From positions 186,001 to 250,000 of the forward strand of contig QEVG01000001.1 of assembly GCA_003576905.1 (NCBI GenBank): a stretch of DNA of 64,000 nt, read 5' to 3'. Numbering within the stretch: the stretch's first letter is position 1; each line of letters opens with the position of its first letter. Positions 54,049 to 62,892 of this stretch are shown here, in pieces. Position numbers and translations under genes: made by a program. This DNA comes from Planctomycetota bacterium (GTDB taxonomy: Bacteria > Planctomycetota > Phycisphaerae > UBA1845 > UTPLA1). The notes under the pieces are model-generated. The model saw only the letters and a list, made by a program, of their open reading frames with translations. It was not told the origin of the DNA and did no database searches.

Positions 54049-54054
54049 TCACAC

Positions 54055-54060
54055 ATTATA
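54055..54060 (-). promoter_or_regulatory. -10 box of the candidate ncRNA
   Basis: Perfect TATAAT on the minus strand about seven bases before the predicted 5' end at 54048. No TTGACA-like -35 is found at 16-18 bases. Confidence 0.5.
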
Positions 54061-54248
54061 TGTCGCATCGCCTTGGAATTATTCCCAAATTCCTGACCTT
54101 CAAGAGTATCGTCTGCAATCTCGGACCTGCGGCGGGTCGCGCTCCGCGGAAAAATCCGCTCGGTTTCATCGGGCAACCCACATGAGATCAAACACCTAGG
54201 CCGCGTAGATCGGGAACATGTGCACAGGCGGTGTGGGCCTTTACCCAA

Positions 54249-54293
54249 GGCATTCTCCCCTTGCGGTGGAGGCAGGGTGACAAAAGGGGATGC
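54249..54293. other. Interrupted inverted repeat downstream of mutL
   Basis: GGCAT-tct-CCCCTT (54249-54262) pairs with AAGGGG-ATGCC (54283-54293) around a 20-base loop. Without a T tract on either strand it is not a terminator. It may stabilise the mutL 3' end. Rest of the 54061-54342 gap holds no recognisable gene. Confidence 0.45.
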
Positions 54294-54342
54294 CCAACTT
54301 CGCAAAAATGAAGCTCGGAATGAGGGCGACGGCCGCAGGGCG

Positions 54343-56295
54343 TCACGACCGTTTGAACTGCCGCTCCAGGTCGCGCGTAGTCAGTTGCAGCGATGTCGGA
54401 CGGCCGTGGGGGCAGTTGCTCGATCGATCTACGAGGTGGCGTTGTGCGAGAAGCGCCGTCATCTCTTCCTGCGTCAGGGGGTCGCCGGCCTTTACCGCGG
54501 CCTTACAGGCCATCATGTCGAGGGCGCTGTGGACAAGGGTCTCGCGCGATTGCGCCTCTCCGGTGTCGGCAAGCTTGTCGAGCAAATCGCCCACAAAGAC
54601 GGCGGGCTCCACTTCGCCCATAAGCACCGGGAAACTCTGCACGGCGAGCTGCCGGGGGCCAAACTCGGACACTTCGATGCCGAGCAACGAAAGCAACTCG
54701 GCCTGATCGCGCGAAACCTGCATCTGGATCGGCGATGCGTCGAAGGTCGGGGGGATGAGCAGTCTTTGCGACTCAAGGGGACCGGCGAGAAACCGCTCAC
54801 GGAAGCGTTCGTACAGAATTCGCTCGTGCAGGGCGTGCTGATCGATGATGACGATGCCGTCATCGGTCTGCGCGACCAAGTACGTGTTGTGCACTTGAAT
54901 CACCGAGGACGCGGCGGGCTGCGCGTCCAGCCGGCTCTTGGAAACGGTCGCTTCGGCTGGTGTTTCCGCACGCTGCGAGGTTGACTCCGCCGAAGGTGTA
55001 TCCGGCGTACCATCGCCCACATTGGAATCACCGAATGCGCAGGGGGCGAATGGCGCGACGCGTGTGAAATCATCATGGCCGTGCGCCAGGGCAGACGGCG
55101 GCGGTGCGGCGACCGGCGTCGCAAGAATCGACGGGCGAATGCCCTTCGTCGGAAACGGAGGCGGCGCGAACCGCAGCCTGGCCTGGGTCGGGTCAATCGA
55201 CTTCAGATAGTCGGCGAGAGCCTCCCGCGTCCGCTGCTGATGCGCGGTATCGGCCGGGGCCGCTTCGCCGGGCTCTTCTCGCCGGAATCCGAGCCTCGGC
55301 GTCAGGTCGTGCGAAAGAAGCGTCTCCCTGAGGACTGCGAGCACCTGTGACTGGATCAGCCCCGAATCGCGCCAGCGCACTTCGATCTTCGTAGGGTGGA
55401 CATTTACGTCATAGGACGTCGGATCGGTCGTAATGAAAACGAAGACGACCGGATAGCGATCGTGCTCAACCAGTCCGCGGTAGGCCTCACGGATGGCGTA
55501 GTTGATCCGCCGATCCGTGATGTAGCGGCCGTTGAGGAAGAGGTACTGCCACTTCGAGGACGCTCGGGAGTGGGCCGGGGGGGCGATCAGCGCTTCAATC
55601 CGGGCGGACCGTTCCTGTCGATCGACGACGAGGAGACAGTCGGCCAGATCGTTGCCGTAAAAATCTCCGATGCGCTGGCGGCGGCCCTGCGCCAGCGGGA
55701 GGTTTCGGGCTGTTCGGCCGTTATGGGTGAGGGTGAAGGCCACGCCGGGGTGCGCCAGCGCCAGGCGGGCAAGCTGCTCGGTGGCGTGGGAAAACTCGGT
55801 CGGCCCCTGCCTGAGGAACTTTCGCCGGGCGGGCACGTTGAAAAAAAGATTCCGTACTTCGATCGTGGTGCCAATAGGAGCGGCACACGGCCGGGGGCCT
55901 TCGATCCGTCCGTCGGCGGCGAGCAATTCGTGGCCATCGATGCGATCTTCGGTCCGGCTGGAAATGCGGAGATGGCTGACCGAAGCGATGGAGGCCAGGG
56001 CCTCGCCGCGAAAGCCGAGGGTGCGGATGGCGAAGAGGTCGTCCGACGATGTCAACTTGCTGGTGGCGTGTGGAGCCACCGCGAGCAGCAAATCCTCCGG
56101 CGCGATACCGCAGCCGTTGTCGGTGACACGAATGAGTCCGACGCCGCCCTCTTCGAGCGCCACGTCGATGCGCGTGGCCCCGGCGTCGAGAGCGTTTTCG
56201 AGGAGCTCCTTCACCACAGAGGCCGGGCGTTCGATCACCTCTCCGGCGGCGATCTTGTTGACCAGGGAGGGATCAAGCTGTCTGATGTGGGGCAT
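54343..56295 (-). CDS. mutL: DNA mismatch repair protein MutL (endonuclease type)
   Basis: A 650-residue mismatch repair factor coupling MutS recognition to strand cutting. The GHKL ATPase half shows KELLENALDAGATRI, DNGCGI, GFRGEALASI and the GTTIEVRNLFFNVPARRKF loop. A Pro-rich linker (about 350-470) joins the C-terminal dimerisation domain, which contains the metal-dependent endonuclease motif DQHALHERILYERF (DQHAx2Ex4E) near residue 482, the ACKAAV motif and the final CPHGRP zinc-site motif. So this is the nicking type found in bacteria without MutH. mutS is not in the window. Confidence 0.96.
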   Translation of the reverse strand: MPHIRQLDPSLVNKIAAGEVIERPASVVKELLENALDAGATRIDVALEEGGVGLIRVTDNGCGIAPEDLLLAVAPHATSKLTSSDDLFAIRTLGFRGEALASIASVSHLRISSRTEDRIDGHELLAADGRIEGPRPCAAPIGTTIEVRNLFFNVPARRKFLRQGPTEFSHATEQLARLALAHPGVAFTLTHNGRTARNLPLAQGRRQRIGDFYGNDLADCLLVVDRQERSARIEALIAPPAHSRASSKWQYLFLNGRYITDRRINYAIREAYRGLVEHDRYPVVFVFITTDPTSYDVNVHPTKIEVRWRDSGLIQSQVLAVLRETLLSHDLTPRLGFRREEPGEAAPADTAHQQRTREALADYLKSIDPTQARLRFAPPPFPTKGIRPSILATPVAAPPPSALAHGHDDFTRVAPFAPCAFGDSNVGDGTPDTPSAESTSQRAETPAEATVSKSRLDAQPAASSVIQVHNTYLVAQTDDGIVIIDQHALHERILYERFRERFLAGPLESQRLLIPPTFDASPIQMQVSRDQAELLSLLGIEVSEFGPRQLAVQSFPVLMGEVEPAVFVGDLLDKLADTGEAQSRETLVHSALDMMACKAAVKAGDPLTQEEMTALLAQRHLVDRSSNCPHGRPTSLQLTTRDLERQFKRS

Positions 56296-56361
56296 GGCGT
56301 CCGTGCACTTGAGTCGGATTCAGTCTCTCAGCACATAGGAAACCATGAGTATAGGTGCCGC

Positions 56362-57771
56362 ATGAAGCGAGGGTCAACGGTGGCTTGTTTCATCCCTCGG
56401 CATATGGCTGTGATTTTGCTGCTCGGGTTTGCCATGGAACTGCGCGCGGCGGAGCCGGTAACGATCGTCGCCGGCCCGATGTTCACCGTGACGGGAAAGG
56501 ACGAAATCACCGTTTGGCTTCAGACGAACCGACCCGCACGACTGCGTTTCGAAACGCATTGCCATTGGATGGGAAAGGACGACCGCGACGCGTTCGACGC
56601 CGCGGCTTCAAACCGGAGTTGCGTGACACTAAAGCTCAAGGTCAGGGCCGGCGCCATTTATGGATTGAAGGTTTATGAAAAACAGACAGCCTCTGAGGCG
56701 TCAACGGCGAACGCTGAGCCGATTATCTGCCTTGCCTACCGATGTCCGCCGCCTGACGGCAAATCCGGGCTCTCCACGTTCGCATTCGGCTCCTGCTCGC
56801 ACCAGGAAAAGTTCGGCGATAGCCAGCCCATCTGGACCGCCATCGCAAAGGAAAGGCCCGATTGCTTTCTCTTCATCGGCGACAACATCTACCTCCCCAA
56901 CCGGGCGAGCGATTACCAGGCGACACGCGAAGAAGTGCTCCGGCTCTACTGCGACACCTACGATCGCGAGCGGCGGGTGCCGGAAATGCAGTCGCTGCTG
57001 CGCTCCACCATGAGTTTCGCACTCTGGGACGACCACGACTACGGACCGAACAATTCGGATCGGACCTGGCCGTGGAAGGATGTCGCCCTGGAGGCACTGA
57101 AACTCTACTTTCCGAACAACTACGGACTGCCCGACGCGCCGGGCTGCTATTACAGATTCGCCTGGGGCGACATCGACGTCTTCATGCTGGACGACCGGAC
57201 GTATCGCGACCCGAACAGGGACGAGAATCGAACGACCTTTCTGGGCGCGAGGCAACTTGCCTGGCTCAAGGACGGGCTGGCCGCATCGAAGAGCACGTTC
57301 AAACTTGTGGCCTGCGGCAACCAGATTCTTTCCGACACGCACCCCCACGAAAGCTGGGGCGTCCAGTTCCGCCCGGAACGCGACGCATTCCTCGATTGGC
57401 TATGGGAGAAAAAGATCACCGGAGTCCTCTTTGTCGCGGGCGATCGCCATTTCGCCGAGTTGGTGCGAAAGCCGGACCCGAAAAAGCGCGGGCCGGACCT
57501 CTGGGAACTCACGAGTTCACCGCTGGCCAACGATCACTACAAGGACGGGCCGAGCTTCAAAAACCCTGAGCGCGTAGCCTGTTACGCCGGGGGAGTCAAT
57601 TATGGACTGCTGGAGTTCAATACGGTCTCCATCCCGGAGCGCGCCACGCTTTCGATTAAGGATGTCAAGGGAGCCACGGTCTTTCAACGGACGATCACAT
57701 TGCAGGGGCAGGAGCTGGGCGAACCCCCTTCGACACGCAAACCGCCAGCACCAGATCTCCCACCACGTTAA
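56362..57771 (+). CDS. Exported PhoD-like metallophosphatase
   Basis: A 469-residue secreted protein with the alkaline-phosphatase-D fold: signal anchor AVILLLGFAMELRAA, then an N-terminal beta domain (FTVTGKDEITVWLQTNRPARLRFE) and the catalytic domain with FAFGSCSHQEKFGD, FLFIGDNIYLP, ALWDDHDYGPNNSD, FMLDDRTYRD, VACGNQILSD and VAGDRHFAEL, i.e. Asp/Asn/His metal ligands of PhoD in order. Likely hydrolyses phosphodiesters or phosphomonoesters outside the cytoplasm. The last 77 bases of the gene overlap the 3' end of the convergent symporter gene. Confidence 0.9.
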   Translation: MKRGSTVACFIPRHMAVILLLGFAMELRAAEPVTIVAGPMFTVTGKDEITVWLQTNRPARLRFETHCHWMGKDDRDAFDAAASNRSCVTLKLKVRAGAIYGLKVYEKQTASEASTANAEPIICLAYRCPPPDGKSGLSTFAFGSCSHQEKFGDSQPIWTAIAKERPDCFLFIGDNIYLPNRASDYQATREEVLRLYCDTYDRERRVPEMQSLLRSTMSFALWDDHDYGPNNSDRTWPWKDVALEALKLYFPNNYGLPDAPGCYYRFAWGDIDVFMLDDRTYRDPNRDENRTTFLGARQLAWLKDGLAASKSTFKLVACGNQILSDTHPHESWGVQFRPERDAFLDWLWEKKITGVLFVAGDRHFAELVRKPDPKKRGPDLWELTSSPLANDHYKDGPSFKNPERVACYAGGVNYGLLEFNTVSIPERATLSIKDVKGATVFQRTITLQGQELGEPPSTRKPPAPDLPPR

Positions 57772-59056
57772 GCACGGTCCGCACCATGTCGAGGATGCGG
57801 TCGATTCCGAGGATGATCCCGATCCCGTCGGCCGGAACGCCCACACTGCTGCACACCACGGCGATGAGGGGAAGCGATCCGCCGGGTACTCCGGCCGTCC
57901 CCACGCCGGCAAGCACGGACATCAGAACGACCATCAGCTGTTGAGCGAAACTCAGCTCGACGCCGAAGACCTGTGCGAGGAAGAGGACGACGACGCCCTC
58001 GTAGAGCGCCGTGCCATTCTGATTACCGGTCGCGCCGACCGTAAGCACGAAGTGGCCGATTTCCTTTGGCAGTTTCAGATCCTGTTCCGCGCAGCGCAGC
58101 GACGTCGGCAGGGTCGCGTTGGATGAAGACGTGGCGAACGCGGTGACCATGACATCGGAGATATCTCGGAAGAAGCGTCCGGGGCTGGTTCGTCCCAGGG
58201 TCTTGAGCATGAGAGGGTATATGACCCCGATCTGAACGGCCATGCCCGCCAGGGCCGTCAGGGCGAAGCCGAGCAGCATCTTGAGCACATCCGCGCCGAC
58301 CCGGGCGGTCACGGAAAAGACCAGGCACGCGACGGCGACGGGTGCGATGCGCATGGCCATGCCGATGACCACCATGCACACATCGAAAACGGCCTGGATG
58401 CAGTCGACAAGCGGCCGGGCCCGCTCGTTCGGGATGAGTGTGATTGCCGCGCCGAAGACCAGGGCGAAGAACATCACGGCGAGCATGCCACCGCCCTTGG
58501 CGCTGCCGTCGAGAGCGCCGACCATCTCCTGCAAGGGGTTTTCGGGAATAATGTCGAGGAGGGTGTCGCGGACGCTCTTGGCCTTTTTTGCGTGCTCGAC
58601 CGCCTGTGCAGCGTTGCCGGAATACTGGGCGCGCAGGGCGTCGCGCTGCTCGGGCGGCAGCGACTCGCCGGGCCGGAAGAAATTCACAAGGGATACGCCC
58701 AGGATGACGGCGATACTGGAAAGCACGAGCGTATAGCCCAGAGTGCGCACGCCGATGCGGCCGAGCCTGCGAATGTCTCCGATCTCGACCACGCCCAGGG
58801 TCAGCGCGCAGAAGACCAGCGGCACGACGACCATGAAGATCAGGCGGAGGAAAACCTTACCCACAGAGTCGGTCACATTGTAGGTAAACCAATGCAGGCC
58901 CTCGCGGAGGGAGGCGCCCGGGGCTTCCGAGGGTTGCGTGCTGACGGCCGCCGGTCCGGATTCGGCAGGGCCGGCGATCCAGTCCGCGGCAACGCCGGCC
59001 GCGGCGCCCATGATCAGGCCGATGGCGATGTAAACATGGTGTCGTTTGCCCGACAT
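57695..59056 (-). CDS. Dicarboxylate/amino acid:cation symporter (DAACS, GltP-like)
   Basis: A 453-residue membrane transporter of the glutamate/aspartate/C4-dicarboxylate symporter family. Helical hairpins and motifs are present: FMVVVPLVFCALTLGV, the serine-rich ATSSSNATLPTS of HP1, GATGNQNGTALYEG (usually NMDGT; here the Asp is Asn), AGVGTAGVPGGSLPL of HP2 and GIDRILDMVRTVLNVVGD of TM8. A long insert (about residues 125-165) separates TM3 and TM4. Probably imports dicarboxylates or acidic amino acids with H+ or Na+. Converges on the PhoD-like gene with 77 shared bases. Confidence 0.92.
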   Translation of the reverse strand: MSGKRHHVYIAIGLIMGAAAGVAADWIAGPAESGPAAVSTQPSEAPGASLREGLHWFTYNVTDSVGKVFLRLIFMVVVPLVFCALTLGVVEIGDIRRLGRIGVRTLGYTLVLSSIAVILGVSLVNFFRPGESLPPEQRDALRAQYSGNAAQAVEHAKKAKSVRDTLLDIIPENPLQEMVGALDGSAKGGGMLAVMFFALVFGAAITLIPNERARPLVDCIQAVFDVCMVVIGMAMRIAPVAVACLVFSVTARVGADVLKMLLGFALTALAGMAVQIGVIYPLMLKTLGRTSPGRFFRDISDVMVTAFATSSSNATLPTSLRCAEQDLKLPKEIGHFVLTVGATGNQNGTALYEGVVVLFLAQVFGVELSFAQQLMVVLMSVLAGVGTAGVPGGSLPLIAVVCSSVGVPADGIGIILGIDRILDMVRTVLNVVGDLVLAVCVSKGVRPAPAPAM

Positions 59057-59261
59057 GGTGGGATTATGGCGCGACCATGGCGTTTTGTCGAAGAATCACG
59101 CGCCGATCCGATCCTCCGCGCGGCGACGAATCGAGCACGCTGCGTTGACCGCGCCGGTTCCGGGACGACCGGAATTCCGAAAAAATCTGACGTGGGCTCC
59201 GGCTCCATTGAGCGAACCGGCCTATCCTGTACCATGGAAGCGGAAACGGGAGAAAACTCGA

Positions 59262-60515
59262 ATGGCCACCATGCCGGACATCGCCCCGACGAGACTCGAA
59301 CGCGACGAACTCGGCGGCGACTTGTGGACGCTGAACTTCGGGCCGCAGCACCCGGCCACGCATACGACGCTCCGCCTCGTGCTCGAGCTTGACGGCGAAA
59401 CGGTGATCGCCTGCACGCCGCACATCGGCTACCTGCACAGCGGATTTGAGAAGCTCGGCGAGCACCTCAATTACAATCAATACGTCGTTGTTACCGACCG
59501 CATGAACTACATCAGCCCGATGGCCAACAACATCGCGTGGCACACGGCCTGCGAGGAACTGTTCGGCATCGAGCTGACCCCGCGCTGCAAGGTCATCCGC
59601 ACCATCATCGCCGAACTGGCCCGGATTCAGGATCATCTGCTTTGCGTCGGCACGGCGGGGCTGGACCTCGGTGCGTTTACGGCGTTCCTGTACACGTTCA
59701 ACGAGCGCGAGCACATCTACGACCTGTTCGAGGAGATTTGCGGCGCGCGGTTCACCACGAGCTACACGCGTGTCGGAGGGCTCATGCAGGACATGCCGGA
59801 CGAGTGGCCGGCCCATGTCCGCGCGTTCATGAAGCGGCTGCCCCGGGCCATCGAGGACACGGAATCGCTGCTCACGCGGAACCGAATCTTCATCGAGCGG
59901 ACGCGCGGGATCGGCGTTCTTTCATACGAGGATGCCATTCAGTGGAGCTGGACCGGACCGATCGCCCGGGCGTGCGGCGTTGTGCGCGATCTGCGCAAGG
60001 ACGAGCCGTACCTTTGCTACGCCGACAACTGGGACGGCAAAGGATCATCCGGCGTTCAGTTCAAGGTGCCGATCGGATCGCACGGCGATGTGTACGACCG
60101 GTATCTCGTCCGAATGGAGGAGATGCGGCAGTCCCTGTCGATTCTTGAGCAGCTTGTGGACAACATCCCCGCCGGCCCCGTCAACACGTTGCCCAACGAC
60201 AAGGTGACCCTGCCCGACAAGCGCGAGGTCTATTTCTCCATCGAGGGGCTGATCCACCACTTTGAAACCATCATGACCAACCGCGGCTTTGAGCCGCCGA
60301 TCGGCGAGGCCTACGGGGCGAATGAAACCGCGAACGGAGAGCTGGGCTTCTACCTTGCATCCGACGGGGGCAACTGTGCGTATCGTGCGCGGTGCCGCCC
60401 GCCGAGCTTCATTAACTACTCCGTGTTTCCCAAGCTCGTCGTGGGCCACTGCATCAGCGACGTCGTCGCGGTGCTGGGGAGCATCAACATCATTGCAGCG
60501 GAACTGGACCGTTAA
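59262..60515 (+). CDS. nuoD: NADH-quinone oxidoreductase subunit D (NuoD)
   Basis: A 417-residue 49-kDa subunit of respiratory complex I, forming the quinone pocket with NuoB. Motifs: LNFGPQHPATHTTLRLVLELDGE, IGYLHSGFEKLGE (quinone-site Tyr and His), the RMNYISPMANN block, GFEPPIGEAYGANETANGELGFYL and the ending CISDVVAVLGSINIIAAELDR, which is the family C-terminus. Start ATG 59262 about ten bases after GGGAG. No other nuo gene flanks it; neighbours are a divergent symporter and a lipoprotein, so the operon is scattered or this copy is separate. Confidence 0.96.
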   Translation: MATMPDIAPTRLERDELGGDLWTLNFGPQHPATHTTLRLVLELDGETVIACTPHIGYLHSGFEKLGEHLNYNQYVVVTDRMNYISPMANNIAWHTACEELFGIELTPRCKVIRTIIAELARIQDHLLCVGTAGLDLGAFTAFLYTFNEREHIYDLFEEICGARFTTSYTRVGGLMQDMPDEWPAHVRAFMKRLPRAIEDTESLLTRNRIFIERTRGIGVLSYEDAIQWSWTGPIARACGVVRDLRKDEPYLCYADNWDGKGSSGVQFKVPIGSHGDVYDRYLVRMEEMRQSLSILEQLVDNIPAGPVNTLPNDKVTLPDKREVYFSIEGLIHHFETIMTNRGFEPPIGEAYGANETANGELGFYLASDGGNCAYRARCRPPSFINYSVFPKLVVGHCISDVVAVLGSINIIAAELDR

Positions 60516-60574
60516 TCAAGAAACGCAGTCCGCCCGCCACTGATTGTGGACGAACACACATAGCAGATAGACTT

Positions 60575-61393
60575 ATGAACACTCATCGGCTCATGCACGT
60601 CGGCTTGGTCGTCCTCGTCGCCGCATTTGCGTCCTCCATCGGTGCGGGCTGCGGTCCGCAAGCTCCGAAGGAGATCCTCGAGGCGCCGCCGGACTACCCC
60701 GCTGTCCTCGGCGCCCGCAAGCTTTATCACACGCCACTGGCGTACATCTACGCGCGCTTCGACGCCGACGCGGGCGATGCGGATCGCTGGCTCCGTGACA
60801 TGCAGAAGTACATCCGCGACAAATACGACGGCGAACTGGATAAGGGCATCGTTGTCGTAATGTCCCCGGAGGACGTCCCGCTGGCGACGACGCTGGAAGA
60901 CCAGATGGCGATTGAGCGCGACCCGTCGTTGATGGTAACGCGCCCGCGCAATCCAAAGAGCGTCGAAGACGTTCGAAAACGCATGCGCGAAGAGGGCATA
61001 CCCGAGGCGGCCATGGTGCGCGCCAGCCCGCTTCCGCTCTCGCGCGAGGAGCTGCGCAAGCTCGGTTTTGCGAATCAGTCCGCCCCGTGGGCGGTGGCCG
61101 CGCCGTCGCATGCCCTGGCCGAGCAGTCCGGCGTGGAGGTCGGCATCGCCGCGCTGCGAAAGAAGCGGCCCGACATCAGCGAAGAACAAGCCCGAAGCGT
61201 CGTCCGCCGCATGGCGAGTTCTTTTGCCAAGCCGTTCGAGATGGTCCGGCCGATTCCCGTGTTCATCCTGTGGGCGCAGGGCCGGAAGGACTGGTCCGAT
61301 GACCAGCGGCGCGAGGCGATCCGCGAACAGATCAAGCACCTCTATCGTTCCAACTGGATGCCTGTCCCCTCGGACGAGGAGCTTCAGTGGTAA
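60575..61393 (+). CDS. Lipoprotein of unknown function
   Basis: A 272-residue lipoprotein with lipobox SSIGAGC (Cys about residue 26). The mature part is mostly helical, KLYHTPLAYIYARFDADAGDADRWLRDMQKYIRD, followed by several charged helices and the ending WMPVPSDEELQW. No named family recognised. It follows nuoD by 59 bases on the same strand. Confidence 0.75.
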   Translation: MNTHRLMHVGLVVLVAAFASSIGAGCGPQAPKEILEAPPDYPAVLGARKLYHTPLAYIYARFDADAGDADRWLRDMQKYIRDKYDGELDKGIVVVMSPEDVPLATTLEDQMAIERDPSLMVTRPRNPKSVEDVRKRMREEGIPEAAMVRASPLPLSREELRKLGFANQSAPWAVAAPSHALAEQSGVEVGIAALRKKRPDISEEQARSVVRRMASSFAKPFEMVRPIPVFILWAQGRKDWSDDQRREAIREQIKHLYRSNWMPVPSDEELQW

Positions 61394-61434
61394 CCCGCAG
61401 CGCGCTGCGGGCTTGCGCCCGACAAAGGGCTTCC

Positions 61435-62475
61435 TCAGGTCAGCGCGCTTCGCACCGCCGCGAGGGCCTTGTCGACGCCGTCCGGCGGGATATCAAGGTG
61501 GGTCACCCCGCGCAGTTGTGTCGGCTTCATCAGGCCGCTGAATCTCACGCCATGAGAAGCCAGTCGCCGCAGAAATTCCGCCCGCGACACGCCCGTACCG
61601 GCGATATCGAAGACGACGATGTTCGTCTCGACCGCCTTCACGTCGACCGAAACGCCTTTGATCACGGCAAGACCCTCCGCCAGCTTTCTTGCGCGAACAT
61701 GATCATCGGCCAGCCGGTTGATGTTATGCTCCAAGGCGTAGACGCCCGCGGCCGCAATGATACCCGCCTGGCGCATCGCCCCACCAAAGGTATGCTTGTA
61801 CCTCCACGCCTGGGCGATGAATTCCCGGCTTCCCGCAAGCACGGCGCCCACCGGACAGCCGAGTCCTTTTGACAGGTCGATCCAGCACGAATCAAAGGGT
61901 TCGCAGAACTCCTTCGCGGACACACCGCTGGCCACGACGGCGTTGAAGAGCCTCGCGCCGTCGAGATGCAGGAGCAATCTGTGCTTTCGGGCCATTGCGG
62001 CGACCGACTGAATCGCGGCGAGCGCCCAGACGCGTCCCCCCTTCAAGTTGTGCGTGTTTTCGACGCACACCAGGCGGGTATGCGGAAAATGCGGGTCGTC
62101 CGGCCGGATCGCGGCCTCCAGCTGCTCTGCCGTGAAGATTCCGGATTCGGTCTCGATCAGGCGCATCGCTGCCCGGCTGTGGACGGCCGGACCGCCGCCT
62201 TCGAAATGCACGGGGTGCGTTCCGGCTTCGAGGATGATCTCGTCACCAGGTCGGCAGTGCACGGCGTGGGCGATCAGATTGCACATGGTACCCGTCGGCA
62301 GGAAGAGTGCGGCTTCCTTGCCCGTCAGATGGGCGACCATTTCCTGGAGTCGATTGACCGTCGGGTCTTCGCGCTTCTGCTCGTCGCCGACCTCGGCAAG
62401 GGCCATGGCCTGTCGCATGGCGGGCGATGGGCGAGTCTGGGTGTCACTCGAAAAGTCATAGGGAAAGGCCGTCAT
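61435..62475 (-). CDS. Low-specificity L-threonine aldolase
   Basis: A 346-residue PLP enzyme that cleaves L-threonine or L-allo-threonine to glycine and acetaldehyde. Hallmarks: DFSSDTQTRPSPAMRQAM at the start, EDPTVNRLQEMVAHLTGKEAALFLPTGTMCN, VCVENTHNLKGGRVW, LHLDGARLFNA (PLP-stabilising Asp) and the Schiff-base Lys in CWIDLSKGLGCPVGAVLAGS. Fold type I aspartate-aminotransferase-like; the length fits. Start at ATG 62475. Convergent with the preceding lipoprotein gene with a 41-base gap. Confidence 0.94.
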   Translation of the reverse strand: MTAFPYDFSSDTQTRPSPAMRQAMALAEVGDEQKREDPTVNRLQEMVAHLTGKEAALFLPTGTMCNLIAHAVHCRPGDEIILEAGTHPVHFEGGGPAVHSRAAMRLIETESGIFTAEQLEAAIRPDDPHFPHTRLVCVENTHNLKGGRVWALAAIQSVAAMARKHRLLLHLDGARLFNAVVASGVSAKEFCEPFDSCWIDLSKGLGCPVGAVLAGSREFIAQAWRYKHTFGGAMRQAGIIAAAGVYALEHNINRLADDHVRARKLAEGLAVIKGVSVDVKAVETNIVVFDIAGTGVSRAEFLRRLASHGVRFSGLMKPTQLRGVTHLDIPPDGVDKALAAVRSALT

Positions 62476-62688
62476 TTGTTCACCATTGCCACACGGCCTG
62501 CCGAATATACGGCGCGCCGCGGGCGATTGCCATGCGGCGGGCGCGACCGCGTTCTCTTTCATCCCTCGCGGACCGGGCAGCCGATGCTTATACTGGTTGA
62601 GAATACCGGCAGGCAGGTCATTTTTCCGGAGGGGTCGGTGCATCGTGCCCCACCCCCGCCGGCGGAGACCCAATCGGAGCGATCAGGG

Positions 62689-62865
62689 ATGAGACGCAAA
62701 CGTCATCGGCGTTGGATCTTGCTGGCCGCGCTCTGTCTCGGTTCGGCCGCTCAGTTATCAACCTGCCGCAGCGATGCAGCGCTGTTCGGGCTTCGTACGG
62801 CGTTCAGTTCCATAACTCTTCCGGTCAATACGATCATCCGCCAGTTCTTCCTCGGCGGAATCTGA
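62689..62865 (+). CDS. 58-residue exported or membrane-anchored peptide
   Basis: A small open frame with its own GGAG nine bases before ATG 62689. The product begins MRRKRHRRWILLAALCLGSAAQLSTC, a basic n-region plus a hydrophobic core ending at a Cys (possible lipidation), and a short C-terminal part ending FFLGGI. Start signal, codon character and a plausible signal peptide favour a real gene. No family recognised. Confidence 0.5.
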   Translation: MRRKRHRRWILLAALCLGSAAQLSTCRSDAALFGLRTAFSSITLPVNTIIRQFFLGGI

Positions 62866-62892
62866 AGAGCGCGATCGCGGACGATCCATTTT

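Noticed and set aside
53836-54300. RNase P RNA, SRP RNA or tmRNA at this locus
   Set aside because: The conserved GAGGAAAGUCC, GGAAG-type SRP loop and tRNA-like 3' end were not found on either strand; only a 6S-like layout remained possible.
55396-56361. Upstream extension of the PhoD-like frame
   Set aside because: It is antisense to mutL and lacks a signal peptide; ATG 56362 fits an exported protein.
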